Shown here piece after piece: positions 19,920 through 30,558 of a stretch of DNA of 64,000 bases (position 1 is the first letter of the stretch; each line of letters opens with the position of its first letter). A program made the position numbers and the translations under genes. The notes beneath the pieces are model-generated. The model saw only the letters and a program-made list of their open reading frames with translations, had not been told where the DNA came from and searched no databases. Source of the stretch: an uncultured Nitrosomonadales bacterium. Its GTDB lineage: Bacteria > Pseudomonadota > Gammaproteobacteria > Burkholderiales > Methylophilaceae. The stretch lies in NCBI GenBank assembly GCA_913048465.1, contig CAJWVO010000003.1, positions 1-64,000 of the forward strand. The letters are read 5' to 3'.

Positions 19920-20714
19920 TTATAAGTTAAAAAGACTTATAAGTCCTATGCTTATTAAAAGGTAAGCGAATAATTTTTTAATAATATTTTGATTCAAAGA
20001 AACCAAGAGTTTGGTTGAGATGAAGATTGTAAAGATGCTTGGCAAAGTTAAAAATATAAAAGATTTAATGTAAATATTTCCATAGTCAAAAAAAGAATTT
20101 AATAAAGGCGAGGTTTCTAAAATAAGGTTTTGAGAAACAAAACCAAGAATTGTACCAATACCAATTACAACACCGAGAAGTGAACTGCTTGATATAGCAA
20201 GCTTTATATCAATTTTTTTTGCTTCTAAGTAAGGAACAAATAAGGTGCCACCACCAATTCCTACAATGGATGATAATGCTCCAAAAATAAAGCTAATGGC
20301 CTTTAAAGGTAAAGAATATAAAAAATTTAGATTTGCTCGATCCAATAATTTAAGAGCAGAAAAAAAACAATAAAATATAAAAAAATATTTTAGAAAATTA
20401 AAATTTGCAAAGTGGATAATATAACTACCAATTAAAGATCCAAAAAATAAATACCCAATAACGTTAGATAAGTAAGAAAAATTAAAATTATTATTTTTAA
20501 CATGAAAAAAAGTAGCCATAGATCCTGTAAAAATAATTGACAGCATGGAGGATCCAATTCCATAAGCATAAGCATCGGCACCGGGCAAATCGTTGAAATG
20601 AATCATCAAAAAAGTAACAATTGGGACAATAATTAATCCACCGCCGATACCAAACAATCCTGCTAAGAAACCAACCACAATTCCAGTTGAACAGAGTATT
20701 AATATTTCAATCAT
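19920..20714 (-). CDS. TauE/SafE family sulfite exporter-like permease
   Basis: GFLAGLFGIGGGLIIVPIV and SIVGIGGGTLFVPYL repeats typical of the family. Confidence 0.85.
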   Translation of the reverse strand: MIEILILCSTGIVVGFLAGLFGIGGGLIIVPIVTFLMIHFNDLPGADAYAYGIGSSMLSIIFTGSMATFFHVKNNNFNFSYLSNVIGYLFFGSLIGSYIIHFANFNFLKYFFIFYCFFSALKLLDRANLNFLYSLPLKAISFIFGALSSIVGIGGGTLFVPYLEAKKIDIKLAISSSSLLGVVIGIGTILGFVSQNLILETSPLLNSFFDYGNIYIKSFIFLTLPSIFTIFISTKLLVSLNQNIIKKLFAYLLISIGLISLFNL

Positions 20715-21111
20715 TTTTTTTTGACAAATAATCTTTTAGAGGAGAGTCATCAAGGTTTTTAGATAGAGAAGCCCAGATTTTAGCGGCTTTGTTTGATAGT
20801 TTTTTATTTGAAGTGAACTTCATTTCTCTTTTTACAACTGACGGATCTACTTTCGAATAAATTTCAGAGAATACAATTTTATTCTGTATCAAATTGAGTT
20901 CCTTGAGCACTTCTTTTTTAATTATTTTAAATTTACTAGCAAAAGAATTTTTACTGAATGTTATAAAAAGTGAGTTGTCTCGAATGGTAAGTTTTGATTG
21001 CTTATCTCCGATCATTTTTATGAGATTCAATCGAATTCCTTTTAGAATTTCGTTGTTGATTGATATTTCTCTAAATTGATCAGTTTTCAGCAATTTTTTA
21101 AGTGATTCCAT
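20707..21111 (-). CDS. DciA-like (DUF721) protein
   Basis: Size, basic composition and position divergent from M23 peptidase-secA; weak motif support only. Confidence 0.45.
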   Translation of the reverse strand: MESLKKLLKTDQFREISINNEILKGIRLNLIKMIGDKQSKLTIRDNSLFITFSKNSFASKFKIIKKEVLKELNLIQNKIVFSEIYSKVDPSVVKREMKFTSNKKLSNKAAKIWASLSKNLDDSPLKDYLSKKND

Positions 21112-21131
21112 ATATAATATGATACTAAATT

Positions 21132-22028
21132 ATGAAAATTTTATTTATAAGTAAAAATAATATTAAAAGACCCTTAACTCTGAGCATACAGTTATTTGTT
21201 TTTTTTATGCTTATCTTGATATTTGTTGTTTCAATTGCTGTGTATAGTGTGAGCAATAAATTAGCAAAACATTATTCTGATGAAAAAATTGAAACTCTTA
21301 AATTAGATTTAGATTTTGCTAGCTACCAAAGAAGCCTTCAGTTATACATACAGCAAATTGGAGAAATCAATGCTCGATTAGCTGATCTGGATAATCAAAC
21401 TGAAAGACTTCAAGGTATTTTGAAAAAACAGATAGTTGGTAAACAAAAATTACCTACCTTGCCAAAAAAAGAAAAAGAATTTGAAAACCAAGGTGGACCT
21501 TTTATAAATTCTAATTTGACTGATCAGGATATTCAGATTGCGTTACAAGCACTAATGTATCGTATGCAAATAAGAGAGGACATTTTTAATGAAACAGAGT
21601 CTATTTTATTAAAGCAAAGTGTTATAAAAGATACATTGCCAGATTTATATCCTGTCAGTGTTGGTTATCGTTCATCGAGTTATGGTTGGAGAATCGATCC
21701 AATTCTTGGAATAAGATCATTCCATGAAGGTTTAGACTTCTCAGCAGCCGAGGGGGATGAAATCAGAGCCACCGCCTCAGGTATTGTTACTGCTGCTGGA
21801 AAAGCACCACATTATGGTAATTATGTAAAAATTAAACATGGAGGCGGAATTGAAACTCGATATGCTCATGCTTCAAAACTATTAGTAAGAAAAGGTGACT
21901 TAATCACTAAAGACCAAGTCATCGCATTAGTTGGTAACACTGGAAGATCGACCGGACCTCATCTGCATTATGAAATAAGGCTCAATGGCAGATCTCTAGA
22001 TCCGAGAAAATATCTAAAGAAAAAATAA
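21132..22028 (+). CDS. M23 family metallopeptidase (envelope)
   Basis: N-terminal TM, coiled-coil, SSSYGWRIDPILGIRSFHEGLDFSAAEGDEIRA...HYGNYVKIKHGGGIETRYAHAS...GRSTGPHLHYEIRLNG. Confidence 0.93.
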   Translation: MKILFISKNNIKRPLTLSIQLFVFFMLILIFVVSIAVYSVSNKLAKHYSDEKIETLKLDLDFASYQRSLQLYIQQIGEINARLADLDNQTERLQGILKKQIVGKQKLPTLPKKEKEFENQGGPFINSNLTDQDIQIALQALMYRMQIREDIFNETESILLKQSVIKDTLPDLYPVSVGYRSSSYGWRIDPILGIRSFHEGLDFSAAEGDEIRATASGIVTAAGKAPHYGNYVKIKHGGGIETRYAHASKLLVRKGDLITKDQVIALVGNTGRSTGPHLHYEIRLNGRSLDPRKYLKKK

Positions 22029-22031
22029 ATC

Positions 22032-24707
22032 ATGTTAAAGACACTTATCAATGCTGTAATTGGTAACAGCAATCAGAGATTGTTAAAAAAATATTCATCA
22101 ATAGTTAATAAGATTAATGAATTAGAGACCGATATACAAAAATTAAAAGATAAAGAATTTGTAAAAAAAACAAGTGAGTTAAAGGAGCTTTATAAGAAAG
22201 ACGGTTTTTCAGACAATATAATGATACAGGCATTTGCGCTGGTTCGTGAGGCCAGTGTGAGAACTTTAGGTTTAAGACACTTTGATGAGCAAATGATTGG
22301 TGGAATTGCGCTCCATAATGGCAAGGTTGCTGAGATGAAAACGGGCGAGGGAAAAACTTTGGTTGCTACCTTGCCAGCTTACTTAAATGCGCTTACAGGA
22401 AATGGTGTGCACGTTATTACAGTTAATGATTATCTAGCAAGACGTGATGCTGAGTGGATGGGAAAAGTTTATGAGTTTTTAGGTTTAACTGTAGGCATTA
22501 ACCAAACTCAATTGCCAACTGAGGAAAAATTAAAAGCCTACGCTGCAGATATCACTTATGGAACCAATAATGAATTTGGCTTTGATTATTTGAGAGATAA
22601 TATGGTTTACTCACAAGATCAAAAAGTTCAAAAAGGCCTAAATTTCGCTTTAATTGATGAAGTTGATTCCATATTAATTGATGAGGCTAGAACGCCATTA
22701 GTTATCTCAGGTCAATCAGATGTTGATGTCAATCTTTACGGAAAACTTGACCAAATTGTTCCAAGCTTAAAAAGACAAGATAAAGAAGATGGTGATGGAG
22801 ACTATTGGATTGATGAAAAAACGACTGGAGTCATCTTGTCCGAAAGTGGACACAATAATGTTGAAGAAGTATTAACCAAGCTTGGGGTTTTGGAGAAAAA
22901 TTCAAACCTATATGATCCTGAAAATATCAGCCTATTGCATTATGTCCAATCAGCTCTCAAAGCACATAATTTATTCATTAAGGATAAAGATTATGTGGTT
23001 AAAGATGGTGCAGTTGTGATTATAGATGAATTTACTGGTCGTATGATGCCTGGCCGAAGATGGTCAGATGGACTTCATCAGGCTATCGAAGCAAAGGAAA
23101 AGGTTAAAATTCAAAGAGAATCAAAAACACTTGCAGGCATTACATTTCAAAATTACTTCCGCCTCTACAACAAGATATCTGGAATGACGGGAACTGCGGA
23201 AACGGAAGCTGAAGAATTTAAACATATTTATAATTTGGAAACATTAGTCATCCCTCCACATCGGCAAATTACTAGAGTCGATTTAATGGATAAAATTTAT
23301 CGAACCTCCGATGAAAGATATAAAGCGTTAATCAATGACATCTTAGACAGAAACAAAAAATCACAACCGATACTCATCGGCACAACATCAATTGAGAGTT
23401 CAGAGTTTATTAGCAAAATATTAAATAAACATAAATTAAAACATCAAGTTCTTAATGCAAAACAACATGAAAAAGAAGCTCATATTATTGAGCAGGCCGG
23501 AAAGCCAGGAATGATTACAATTGCAACTAATATGGCTGGTAGAGGTACAGATATAGTTCTTGGTGGAAATATAGATCCTGAAATTGAACGTCTGTCTAAC
23601 GAGTCAAAAAAGACAGAAGCGGTGACAAAAAAAATAAAAGCCTTAAAAGCTCAATGGAAAAAAGATCATGAAGTGGTTTTGGCTGCTGGCGGCCTTCATA
23701 TCATAGGGACTGAACGTCATGAATCCAGAAGAATTGATAATCAATTAAGGGGGCGTTCAGGAAGGCAAGGTGATCCTGGATCAAGCTGTTTCTATTTATC
23801 CTTGGAAGACTCATTAATGAGAATTTTTGCATCAGATCGTATTTCAAGCATCATGCAAAAATTAAACATGCCAGATAATGAGCCTATTGAGCATAGTTGG
23901 GTAACTAGATCAATTGAGAGTGCTCAGAAAAAAGTTGAGGGAAGAAACTTTGAAATTCGTAAGCAACTACTTGAGTTTGATGAGGTACCCAACAGCCAGA
24001 GAAAAGTAATATACGAACAACGAAATGATGTTTTAAATTCTGACGAATCTGAGGTGATGATCAAAAATATTCTTCATGAAGCAATATCAAATATCGTCTA
24101 TGAATATATTCCATTGGATACTGTTGAGGAAATGTGGGATATCTCCGGTCTGGAAAATCGACTTCAACTTGAATACAACTTAAGCATTAATATAAAGAAA
24201 TGGCTTGATAAAGAACCTAATATTGAGATTGAAACAATTGCCAGCAGAGTTGTTGAACAAGCACAAAGCGATTACTTTAAAAAAGAGACTATTGCTGGGA
24301 AAGAATCTGTTCGCCATTTTGAGAAGTCAATCATGCTGCAGATTATTGACCACCACTGGCGATCTCATTTAACCGCCTTGGATCACTTACGACAAGGGGT
24401 AAGCATGCGCGCATACGGGGGTAAAGATCCAAAACAAGAATTTAAACGTGAGGCTTTTAATATGTTTGAGGTTCTTCTATCTAATATAAAAAATGAAATT
24501 GCGAAGGTTGTAATGCTGGTTGAAGTAAAAACAGAAGAGCAAACCAAAAAATTAGACCAAAAAAATCAACAAGTAGTAGATAAAGCGAGCTTGGATTCTC
24601 AAAATCAAGATGATCAGATTAGTCAGCAAAGAAAAATCGGCAGGAATGAGAGCTGTCCCTGCGGCAGTGGCAAAAAATATAAACATTGTCATGGTGTGTT
24701 GAGTTAA
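22032..24707 (+). CDS. secA: Preprotein translocase subunit SecA
   Basis: MKTGEGKTLVATLPAYLNAL, DEVDSILIDEARTPLVISG, NMAGRGTDIVLGGN, C-terminal zinc motif NESCPCGSGKKYKHCHG. Confidence 0.98.
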   Translation: MLKTLINAVIGNSNQRLLKKYSSIVNKINELETDIQKLKDKEFVKKTSELKELYKKDGFSDNIMIQAFALVREASVRTLGLRHFDEQMIGGIALHNGKVAEMKTGEGKTLVATLPAYLNALTGNGVHVITVNDYLARRDAEWMGKVYEFLGLTVGINQTQLPTEEKLKAYAADITYGTNNEFGFDYLRDNMVYSQDQKVQKGLNFALIDEVDSILIDEARTPLVISGQSDVDVNLYGKLDQIVPSLKRQDKEDGDGDYWIDEKTTGVILSESGHNNVEEVLTKLGVLEKNSNLYDPENISLLHYVQSALKAHNLFIKDKDYVVKDGAVVIIDEFTGRMMPGRRWSDGLHQAIEAKEKVKIQRESKTLAGITFQNYFRLYNKISGMTGTAETEAEEFKHIYNLETLVIPPHRQITRVDLMDKIYRTSDERYKALINDILDRNKKSQPILIGTTSIESSEFISKILNKHKLKHQVLNAKQHEKEAHIIEQAGKPGMITIATNMAGRGTDIVLGGNIDPEIERLSNESKKTEAVTKKIKALKAQWKKDHEVVLAAGGLHIIGTERHESRRIDNQLRGRSGRQGDPGSSCFYLSLEDSLMRIFASDRISSIMQKLNMPDNEPIEHSWVTRSIESAQKKVEGRNFEIRKQLLEFDEVPNSQRKVIYEQRNDVLNSDESEVMIKNILHEAISNIVYEYIPLDTVEEMWDISGLENRLQLEYNLSINIKKWLDKEPNIEIETIASRVVEQAQSDYFKKETIAGKESVRHFEKSIMLQIIDHHWRSHLTALDHLRQGVSMRAYGGKDPKQEFKREAFNMFEVLLSNIKNEIAKVVMLVEVKTEEQTKKLDQKNQQVVDKASLDSQNQDDQISQQRKIGRNESCPCGSGKKYKHCHGVLS

Positions 24708-24883
24708 TGAATAAAGAAATCATTACCCCTTGCATTGGAATTTGTTCTTATAATGCTGATGGTCTCTGTGTCGGATGCTTTAGAACATGTGACGAGATAG
24801 TTAATTGGTTTGATATGTCTGACGATGAGAGAAAGTCTGTCATGCTGCAACTTGATAGTAGAGCAGAATCAAGTTTTGATTAA
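24707..24883 (+). CDS. DUF1289 family small Cys-rich protein
   Basis: TPCIGICSYNADGLCVGCFRTCDEIVNW; ATG at 24707 overlaps secA stop (track start 24686 lies inside secA). Confidence 0.82.
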   Translation: MNKEIITPCIGICSYNADGLCVGCFRTCDEIVNWFDMSDDERKSVMLQLDSRAESSFD

Positions 24884-25507
24884 TTTTTTTTTATATTCAC
24901 AAAAATCATAAATACAACAATCAGAACAACCAGGGTTTTGAGCTTTACATACGTATCGACCATGTAAAATTAATAAGTGATGTGCATCAATAAGGAATTC
25001 AGTTGGCGTGAGCCTTGTCAGTTTTTTTTCCACCTCTAAAGGTGTTTTTCCTTGAGCTAAATTAATACGATTTGCTAACCTAAAAATATGAGTATCGACT
25101 GCAATTACTGGTTGATCAAATACGGTATTTAAAACAACGTTAGCTGTTTTTCTTCCCACTCCAGGGAGACTTTCAAGCTCTTTTCTAGAATATGGGACCT
25201 CGCCATTATATTCGGTTATTAGTATTGAACTTGTAAGCTGAATATTTTTAGCTTTATTTTTATATAAGCCTATTGAGTTAATTAATGATTCAATTTTATC
25301 AAGTGAAAGCTTAGAAAGTTTGAGTGGATTAGGAGCAATTTTAAAAAGTTTTGCTGTAACGCGATTTACCTGGATATCTGTGGTTTGGGCTGAAAGTATT
25401 ACTGCAATAAGAAGCTCAAATGTATTTTTATAAACAAGCTCTGTTTTTGGTTCTTTGATATGATTTTTTAATGCATTAAAAATATTCCATCTTTTTTCAT
25501 AATTCAT
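24869..25507 (-). CDS. nth: Endonuclease III
   Basis: LLIAVILSAQTTDIQVN, LPGVGRKTANVVLN, VDTHIFRLANRINL, C-terminal 4Fe-4S cysteines CKAQNPGCSDCCIYDFC. Confidence 0.95.
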   Translation of the reverse strand: MNYEKRWNIFNALKNHIKEPKTELVYKNTFELLIAVILSAQTTDIQVNRVTAKLFKIAPNPLKLSKLSLDKIESLINSIGLYKNKAKNIQLTSSILITEYNGEVPYSRKELESLPGVGRKTANVVLNTVFDQPVIAVDTHIFRLANRINLAQGKTPLEVEKKLTRLTPTEFLIDAHHLLILHGRYVCKAQNPGCSDCCIYDFCEYKKKLIKT

Positions 25508-25513
25508 TTGAGT

Positions 25514-26140
25514 TTATCTTTTTTGATTAACCAAGTTAAGAAATAAAATTAATGCAGATAGGGCAATAAAAGCTCCAGGAGGAAGGGCAGCTAATAGAAA
25601 ACCATCCGAACTATCAAAAAGCTGAATAGTTAAAAATTCATATTTATCACCAATTAAAAAATGTACATTTTGGAATAATGTTCCATTACCCACTATTTCA
25701 CGAACTGCTCCCAGAATAATGAGAACAAAGGTTAAACCGATCCCCATAAAAAATCCATCATAAAGGGAGGGGAGGGTTGCGTTTTTTGATGCAAATGCTT
25801 CAACTCGAGCTAGGACAATACAGTTAGTAACAATTAGTGGAATAAAAATTCCTAAAGCATCATACAGTGGTTTTGATAATGCATTGATACTTAGATCAAC
25901 AATTGTAACTAAGCCAGCTATTACCAGAATAAATATGGGCACACGGGCTGACTCTGGTACATAGTTTCGTATTGGAGAAATTGAAATGTTAGATAACATC
26001 ATTACAAAAATTGTTGCAACACCAAGTGCAACACCATTTGTGATATTTACTGTCACTGCAAGAGTTGGACAAAGCCCAAGAAGCTGAACCAAGCCTGCAT
26101 TCTGTTTCCATAAACCATCTTTTATTTGTTCTTTAATCAT
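25514..26140 (-). CDS. rnfE: Rnf electron transport complex subunit E
   Basis: LWKQNAGLVQLLGLCPTLAVTVNITNGVALGVAT, VTNCIVLARVEAFAS, PPGAFIALS. Confidence 0.94.
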   Translation of the reverse strand: MIKEQIKDGLWKQNAGLVQLLGLCPTLAVTVNITNGVALGVATIFVMMLSNISISPIRNYVPESARVPIFILVIAGLVTIVDLSINALSKPLYDALGIFIPLIVTNCIVLARVEAFASKNATLPSLYDGFFMGIGLTFVLIILGAVREIVGNGTLFQNVHFLIGDKYEFLTIQLFDSSDGFLLAALPPGAFIALSALILFLNLVNQKR

Positions 26141-26747
26141 TAAACAGCTCTTTATTTTCTTTATAAAATAGTAAAGTATTCTTAACAGAATTTATTACTG
26201 CACGTGGTGTTATCGTAGCTCCTGCTTTGTAATCAAAAGTACCTTGATCTTTCTTAACCCTCCAGTCAAGATCAGCTCTATTACTCAAGCTCATGCCGTT
26301 AAAATTAAAAATCCAAGTTGATTTCTTTTGATCAATGTAATCTCCAAGGCCAGGAGTTTCTTTATGATCAATAATTCTTGATCCAATAATTTCATCATTA
26401 CTGTTGATCGCAGTCAAAATAGTAATATCTCCACTATATCCATCTGGTGCAATGGATTCAATTAAAACAGCCTGAAGGATATTATTTTTTTTAGCTAAAT
26501 AGACATTTGTTACCGTTTTATTTTTTAGTAAATCATTCGGTTTAACAGTTATATAAGTATTAATTAGATTATTGTCATAATCTAAACCATCTAAGATCTC
26601 ATTGAGTAACTTTGTTTTAAATTCAATTTTATTTTGTTTTATTAAAGGATTACTTTTTTCAAAAGTAATGCTCAGGCTGACTGCGAAAATCAAACCTAGC
26701 AATGAAATGATACTTATGGTTTTAAGAATAATTTTGTATTCACTCAT
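26133..26747 (-). CDS. rnfG: Rnf complex subunit G (FMN-binding); track ORF extends to 26780
   Basis: FKSG-type FMN site DYKAGATITPRAVINSVK; position in rnfABCDGE. Confidence 0.9.
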   Translation of the reverse strand: MSEYKIILKTISIISLLGLIFAVSLSITFEKSNPLIKQNKIEFKTKLLNEILDGLDYDNNLINTYITVKPNDLLKNKTVTNVYLAKKNNILQAVLIESIAPDGYSGDITILTAINSNDEIIGSRIIDHKETPGLGDYIDQKKSTWIFNFNGMSLSNRADLDWRVKKDQGTFDYKAGATITPRAVINSVKNTLLFYKENKELFND

Positions 26748-27738
26748 AGCCAAATACTTTAGGTTGAGTAAACTTTTCAATCAGAGGAACACAGATGTTC
26801 ATAAAAATTACAGCGAAAGCAATTCCATCAGGATAACCTCCATAGTTTCTTATAATTACTGTTATCAGACCTATTAAAATTCCAAAAATAATTTTACCTT
26901 TTAAAGTCGTTGGACTTGATACAGGATCTGTGATGATGAAGAATGCAGCAAGAAAAGTTGCTCCATTTAATAAATGAAACAGTGGAGACATGTATGTGTT
27001 TTGATCGTACAAATGAAGTAAGCCAGAAAAAATATAGATACTTAAGATAAGCGATAATGGTAAGTGCCATGTGATAACTTTTTTATAGACTAAAAATAAA
27101 CCACCAATAAAATAAAACATTGCAATCATCTGGTAAGGAGATAATATTGAAAATGAAATAGGTAAAACGTTAACCTCTTTTCCTAAAAATAAGGAGGTTT
27201 TAATTTGATCAAGAGGGGTCGCACTAACAATTGCATCATATGTTTCATTAATATTAGAAATAGAAAAAAACTGTGAAAATTGGATAAAGTTTCTAATTTC
27301 AAAACCATCAGATATTGGCCAATTAGTCATGATCTTGGGGAAAGAGATTAATAGGACTGCATAACCAATCATAGCGGGATTGAACGGATTGGATCCTATA
27401 CCACCGTAGGCATGTTTTGCCACAACAATTGAGAAAAAGATTCCAATCAGCAAAGTCCAAATAGGAATATTTGCTGGAACAGATATTATTAGTAACCACG
27501 CTGCTACAAAAGCTGAACCATCAAGTATAAATGGGCGAATGGGGTAGTTTCTTAGTTTTAAACAAATGGCCTCCATGAGTAAAGCAAATCCAATACCAAT
27601 AAATAAATTACCTAATATTTGATAACCAAAAAAACCAATTTGTAAGAAGAGTGCAGGCAAAAGACCAAGTATCACTGTAAACATTAACATGCTTACAGTT
27701 GATCTTTCTTTTATCGCAGGTGAATCAATAATTGCCAT
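26740..27738 (-). CDS. rnfD: Rnf complex subunit D
   Basis: FLILDGSAFVAAW.., GGIGSNPFNPAMIGYAVLLISFP, TDPVSSPTTLKGKIIFG. Confidence 0.93.
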   Translation of the reverse strand: MAIIDSPAIKERSTVSMLMFTVILGLLPALFLQIGFFGYQILGNLFIGIGFALLMEAICLKLRNYPIRPFILDGSAFVAAWLLIISVPANIPIWTLLIGIFFSIVVAKHAYGGIGSNPFNPAMIGYAVLLISFPKIMTNWPISDGFEIRNFIQFSQFFSISNINETYDAIVSATPLDQIKTSLFLGKEVNVLPISFSILSPYQMIAMFYFIGGLFLVYKKVITWHLPLSLILSIYIFSGLLHLYDQNTYMSPLFHLLNGATFLAAFFIITDPVSSPTTLKGKIIFGILIGLITVIIRNYGGYPDGIAFAVIFMNICVPLIEKFTQPKVFGYE

Positions 27739-29249
27739 TATTTTTCTTTTTCCTCAATACGTTTCATTGCTTCTGCAATAGCTGCTTTTTTTTCTTCAAT
27801 TAATTTTTTCTTGTCACTATCGCTAGTTTGAGCTCGTCTTTGGGCGTTGCGCTCAGCACGTTCCTTTTTCTCTCGTTCGAGTCGATATAATCTAAACTCA
27901 TTTCTTTCCCTTGCAATATCAGCTACTTCTGAAGATTTGAGTTGATCTCGAATTTCACTTTTCGCAAAACGGTAATATTGTACTAATGGGATATTGCTTG
28001 GGCAAACATAGGAGCAACATCCACACTCGATACAATCAAATAATTTATAATCCTCAGTCAACTTTTCAAATTGCTTTGATTTCGCGTGCCAATATAATTC
28101 TTGTGGCTGAAGTTGGGCAGGACATACCTCAACACATTTTGTACATCTTATACAAGGCATTTCAAAAGTATCTTTAGCCTTCATTTCATCAGTGATGGCT
28201 AATAAACAATTCATCGCTTTAGTTACACTAACCTCAGTATGAGGAAGTTTAAATCCCATCATAGGCCCGCCCATTATAATTTCTTGATCTGATTTCCCTC
28301 CAGCATCCTTGATCAATTCTTGAATAGGAGTTCCTAGTAACACTTCATAGTTATTAGGTCGTTTTAGCGCTCCAGTCACCGTAACAATTCTACTGATTAC
28401 TGGTTCGCTATGATAAAAAAACCTCCCTATGGATATTAAAGTAGCTACATTAAAAACCTGTATACCAAAATCTACTGGCCGCTTTTCTTTTGAGATTTTT
28501 AATCCAAGCATCAAATAAATGAGTCTCTTTTCATCTCCACTTGGATAGACTGTGGGAACTACCTTGATAGATATATTTTTTGATTGACTTAAGGCAGATT
28601 TTAATTTTTCAATGGCTTTGGGTTTATTGTCTTCAATACCAATTATTGCATGAGGTATTTTGAGGATACCCATTGTAATCTGAATTCCTTCAATAAACTC
28701 TTTGGTTTTTTCCTGCATTGCCATATCATCGCATGTAATATACGGCTCGCATTCTGCGGCATTTACAATAAGAGTTTTGATATTGTTAGAATTTAATTTA
28801 ATGTGTGTTGGAAAGGTTGCGCCACCTAACCCAACAATACCAGAGGACTTCATTGTTTCATATAAAGTTTCAGTAGACAGGCTAGAGGGATCTATTTTAC
28901 TTCTTTTAATCCATTCATCTTTTCCATCGGTTTCAATGGTAATGCAAAGATCAGGTAGTCCTGATGGATGAGGTATTTTGTTAGATTCAATTGCAATTAC
29001 TGTGCCTGATGAAGAGGAGTGAGTTGCAGCTGAAATATTAGCGATAGGTTCAGCTAAAACTTGACCCTTTAAAACTTTATCTCCAATAGAAACTTTAATG
29101 TTTGGAACCTTACCAACATGTTGCCTAACAGGAATAATTAGTTTCTTTGGTATGGGTAATCTTTTGATTGGATTGAGTGTGGATATCGCCTTATGCCCAT
29201 TAGGTTTGATGCCTCCAAAAAATTTAAAAATCTTGTCAGTAAGTTCCAT
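27738..29249 (-). CDS. rnfC: Rnf complex subunit C
   Basis: GGIKPNGHKAIS, NAAECEPYITCDD, CIRCTKCVEVCPAQLQPQ and CIECGCCSYVCPSNIPLVQYYR. Confidence 0.95.
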   Translation of the reverse strand: MELTDKIFKFFGGIKPNGHKAISTLNPIKRLPIPKKLIIPVRQHVGKVPNIKVSIGDKVLKGQVLAEPIANISAATHSSSSGTVIAIESNKIPHPSGLPDLCITIETDGKDEWIKRSKIDPSSLSTETLYETMKSSGIVGLGGATFPTHIKLNSNNIKTLIVNAAECEPYITCDDMAMQEKTKEFIEGIQITMGILKIPHAIIGIEDNKPKAIEKLKSALSQSKNISIKVVPTVYPSGDEKRLIYLMLGLKISKEKRPVDFGIQVFNVATLISIGRFFYHSEPVISRIVTVTGALKRPNNYEVLLGTPIQELIKDAGGKSDQEIIMGGPMMGFKLPHTEVSVTKAMNCLLAITDEMKAKDTFEMPCIRCTKCVEVCPAQLQPQELYWHAKSKQFEKLTEDYKLFDCIECGCCSYVCPSNIPLVQYYRFAKSEIRDQLKSSEVADIARERNEFRLYRLEREKKERAERNAQRRAQTSDSDKKKLIEEKKAAIAEAMKRIEEKEK

Positions 29250-29252
29250 AAA

Positions 29253-29804
29253 TTAATTCTGTTGTTTAATAGAGTGTATTGGATATTTCCACTTCCAATT
29301 ATCAGTTGTTTCAGGTATCTCAACCATGTCAATACAGTCAACAGGGCATGGTGGTAGACATAACTCACAACCTGTACATTCTTTTTCAACAATTGTATGC
29401 ATCTGTTTAGCTGCTCCAATGATTGCATCAACAGGACAAGCTTGGATGCATAAAGTGCAACCTATGCAGGTTGACTCATCAATAATTGCTATTGATTTCG
29501 GTTTAGTTACTCCGTGCTCTGCATTGAGAGGTTTATACTCTACTCCTAGTAAATCAGCTAACTTATGCACGCCATCATCACCACCGGGCGGACATTGATT
29601 AATATCTGCTTCACCATTCGCAATTGCTGTGGCATATGGCTTACATCCAGGATAACCACATTGTCCACATTGAGTTTGCGGAAGTATATTATCAATCTTA
29701 TCTATTATGGGATCACCATCAGTTTTTAATTTGATTGATGCGTAACCTAAGACTAGACCTATAAATGCTGTGATAGAAAGAATAATCAGAATTGCTGAAA
29801 TCAT
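29253..29804 (-). CDS. rnfB: Rnf complex subunit B
   Basis: [72 protein letters not shown]. Confidence 0.96.
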   Translation of the reverse strand: MISAILIILSITAFIGLVLGYASIKLKTDGDPIIDKIDNILPQTQCGQCGYPGCKPYATAIANGEADINQCPPGGDDGVHKLADLLGVEYKPLNAEHGVTKPKSIAIIDESTCIGCTLCIQACPVDAIIGAAKQMHTIVEKECTGCELCLPPCPVDCIDMVEIPETTDNWKWKYPIHSIKQQN

Positions 29805-30382
29805 AATCTATCGAGCCCTATAAAACCCATGAAAGATAGACTCATTAAGCCTGCAGTTAGCATGGCAATAGCACTACCTTTCATTGCCTGTGGTGTATTA
29901 GCACCTTCAAACTTTTCGCGCAATGAGGCGAATAGAATAAGTACAAAAGAAAAACCTAGAGCTCCACCAAGTCCAAAAATTGCAGCTTCTAGCAAATTAT
30001 GACTGAGTTGCGCATTTAACAAGGGAATTCCAAGAACAGCACAGTTGGTTGTTATTAGCGGAAGAAAAATTCCTAGAACTCTATATAAATATGGATAGTT
30101 CTTTTCCATTACCATTTCAGTAAATTGAACTACTGCAGCAATGACAACGATAAAGGAGATCGTTCTTAAATATTCTAAATTATATGGAACAAGCAAAAAA
30201 TAGTTTATCAGCCAGCTTGTTATAGATCCGATTGTAAGAACAAAGGCTGTTGCTGCTGACATACTGATGGACGTATCAAGTTTTTTTGATACACCCATGA
30301 ATGGACACAATCCCAGTATTTTTGTTAACACAATATTGTTAACAAAGACAACACTAATGATGATTAGTAAGTATTCTGTCAT
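29801..30382 (-). CDS. rnfA: Rnf complex subunit A
   Basis: [50 protein letters not shown]. Confidence 0.95.
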   Translation of the reverse strand: MTEYLLIIISVVFVNNIVLTKILGLCPFMGVSKKLDTSISMSAATAFVLTIGSITSWLINYFLLVPYNLEYLRTISFIVVIAAVVQFTEMVMEKNYPYLYRVLGIFLPLITTNCAVLGIPLLNAQLSHNLLEAAIFGLGGALGFSFVLILFASLREKFEGANTPQAMKGSAIAMLTAGLMSLSFMGFIGLDRL

Positions 30383-30558
30383 TGAAGTTAATTATATTAT
30401 TTAAAATAAAAAGCTACCGAAAATATAACGCATTATTTATATAATTAAAAAGAATATAAATTAATTTGATTATAACTTTTGAATATATAAAAATTTATTT
30501 AGATCATACCTTAAATCAAGTAAAATATTACGTAATTTGTATATTTCCATTTTATGAC

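Noticed and set aside
22032-24707. Unusual SecA features
   Set aside because: All SecA motifs including the C-terminal zinc motif are present and ordinary.
30466-30558. 31-aa N-terminal extension of dapA from a TTG start
   Set aside because: DapA homologues begin at MLKGSFVAIVTPM; the extension is AT-rich leader sequence.
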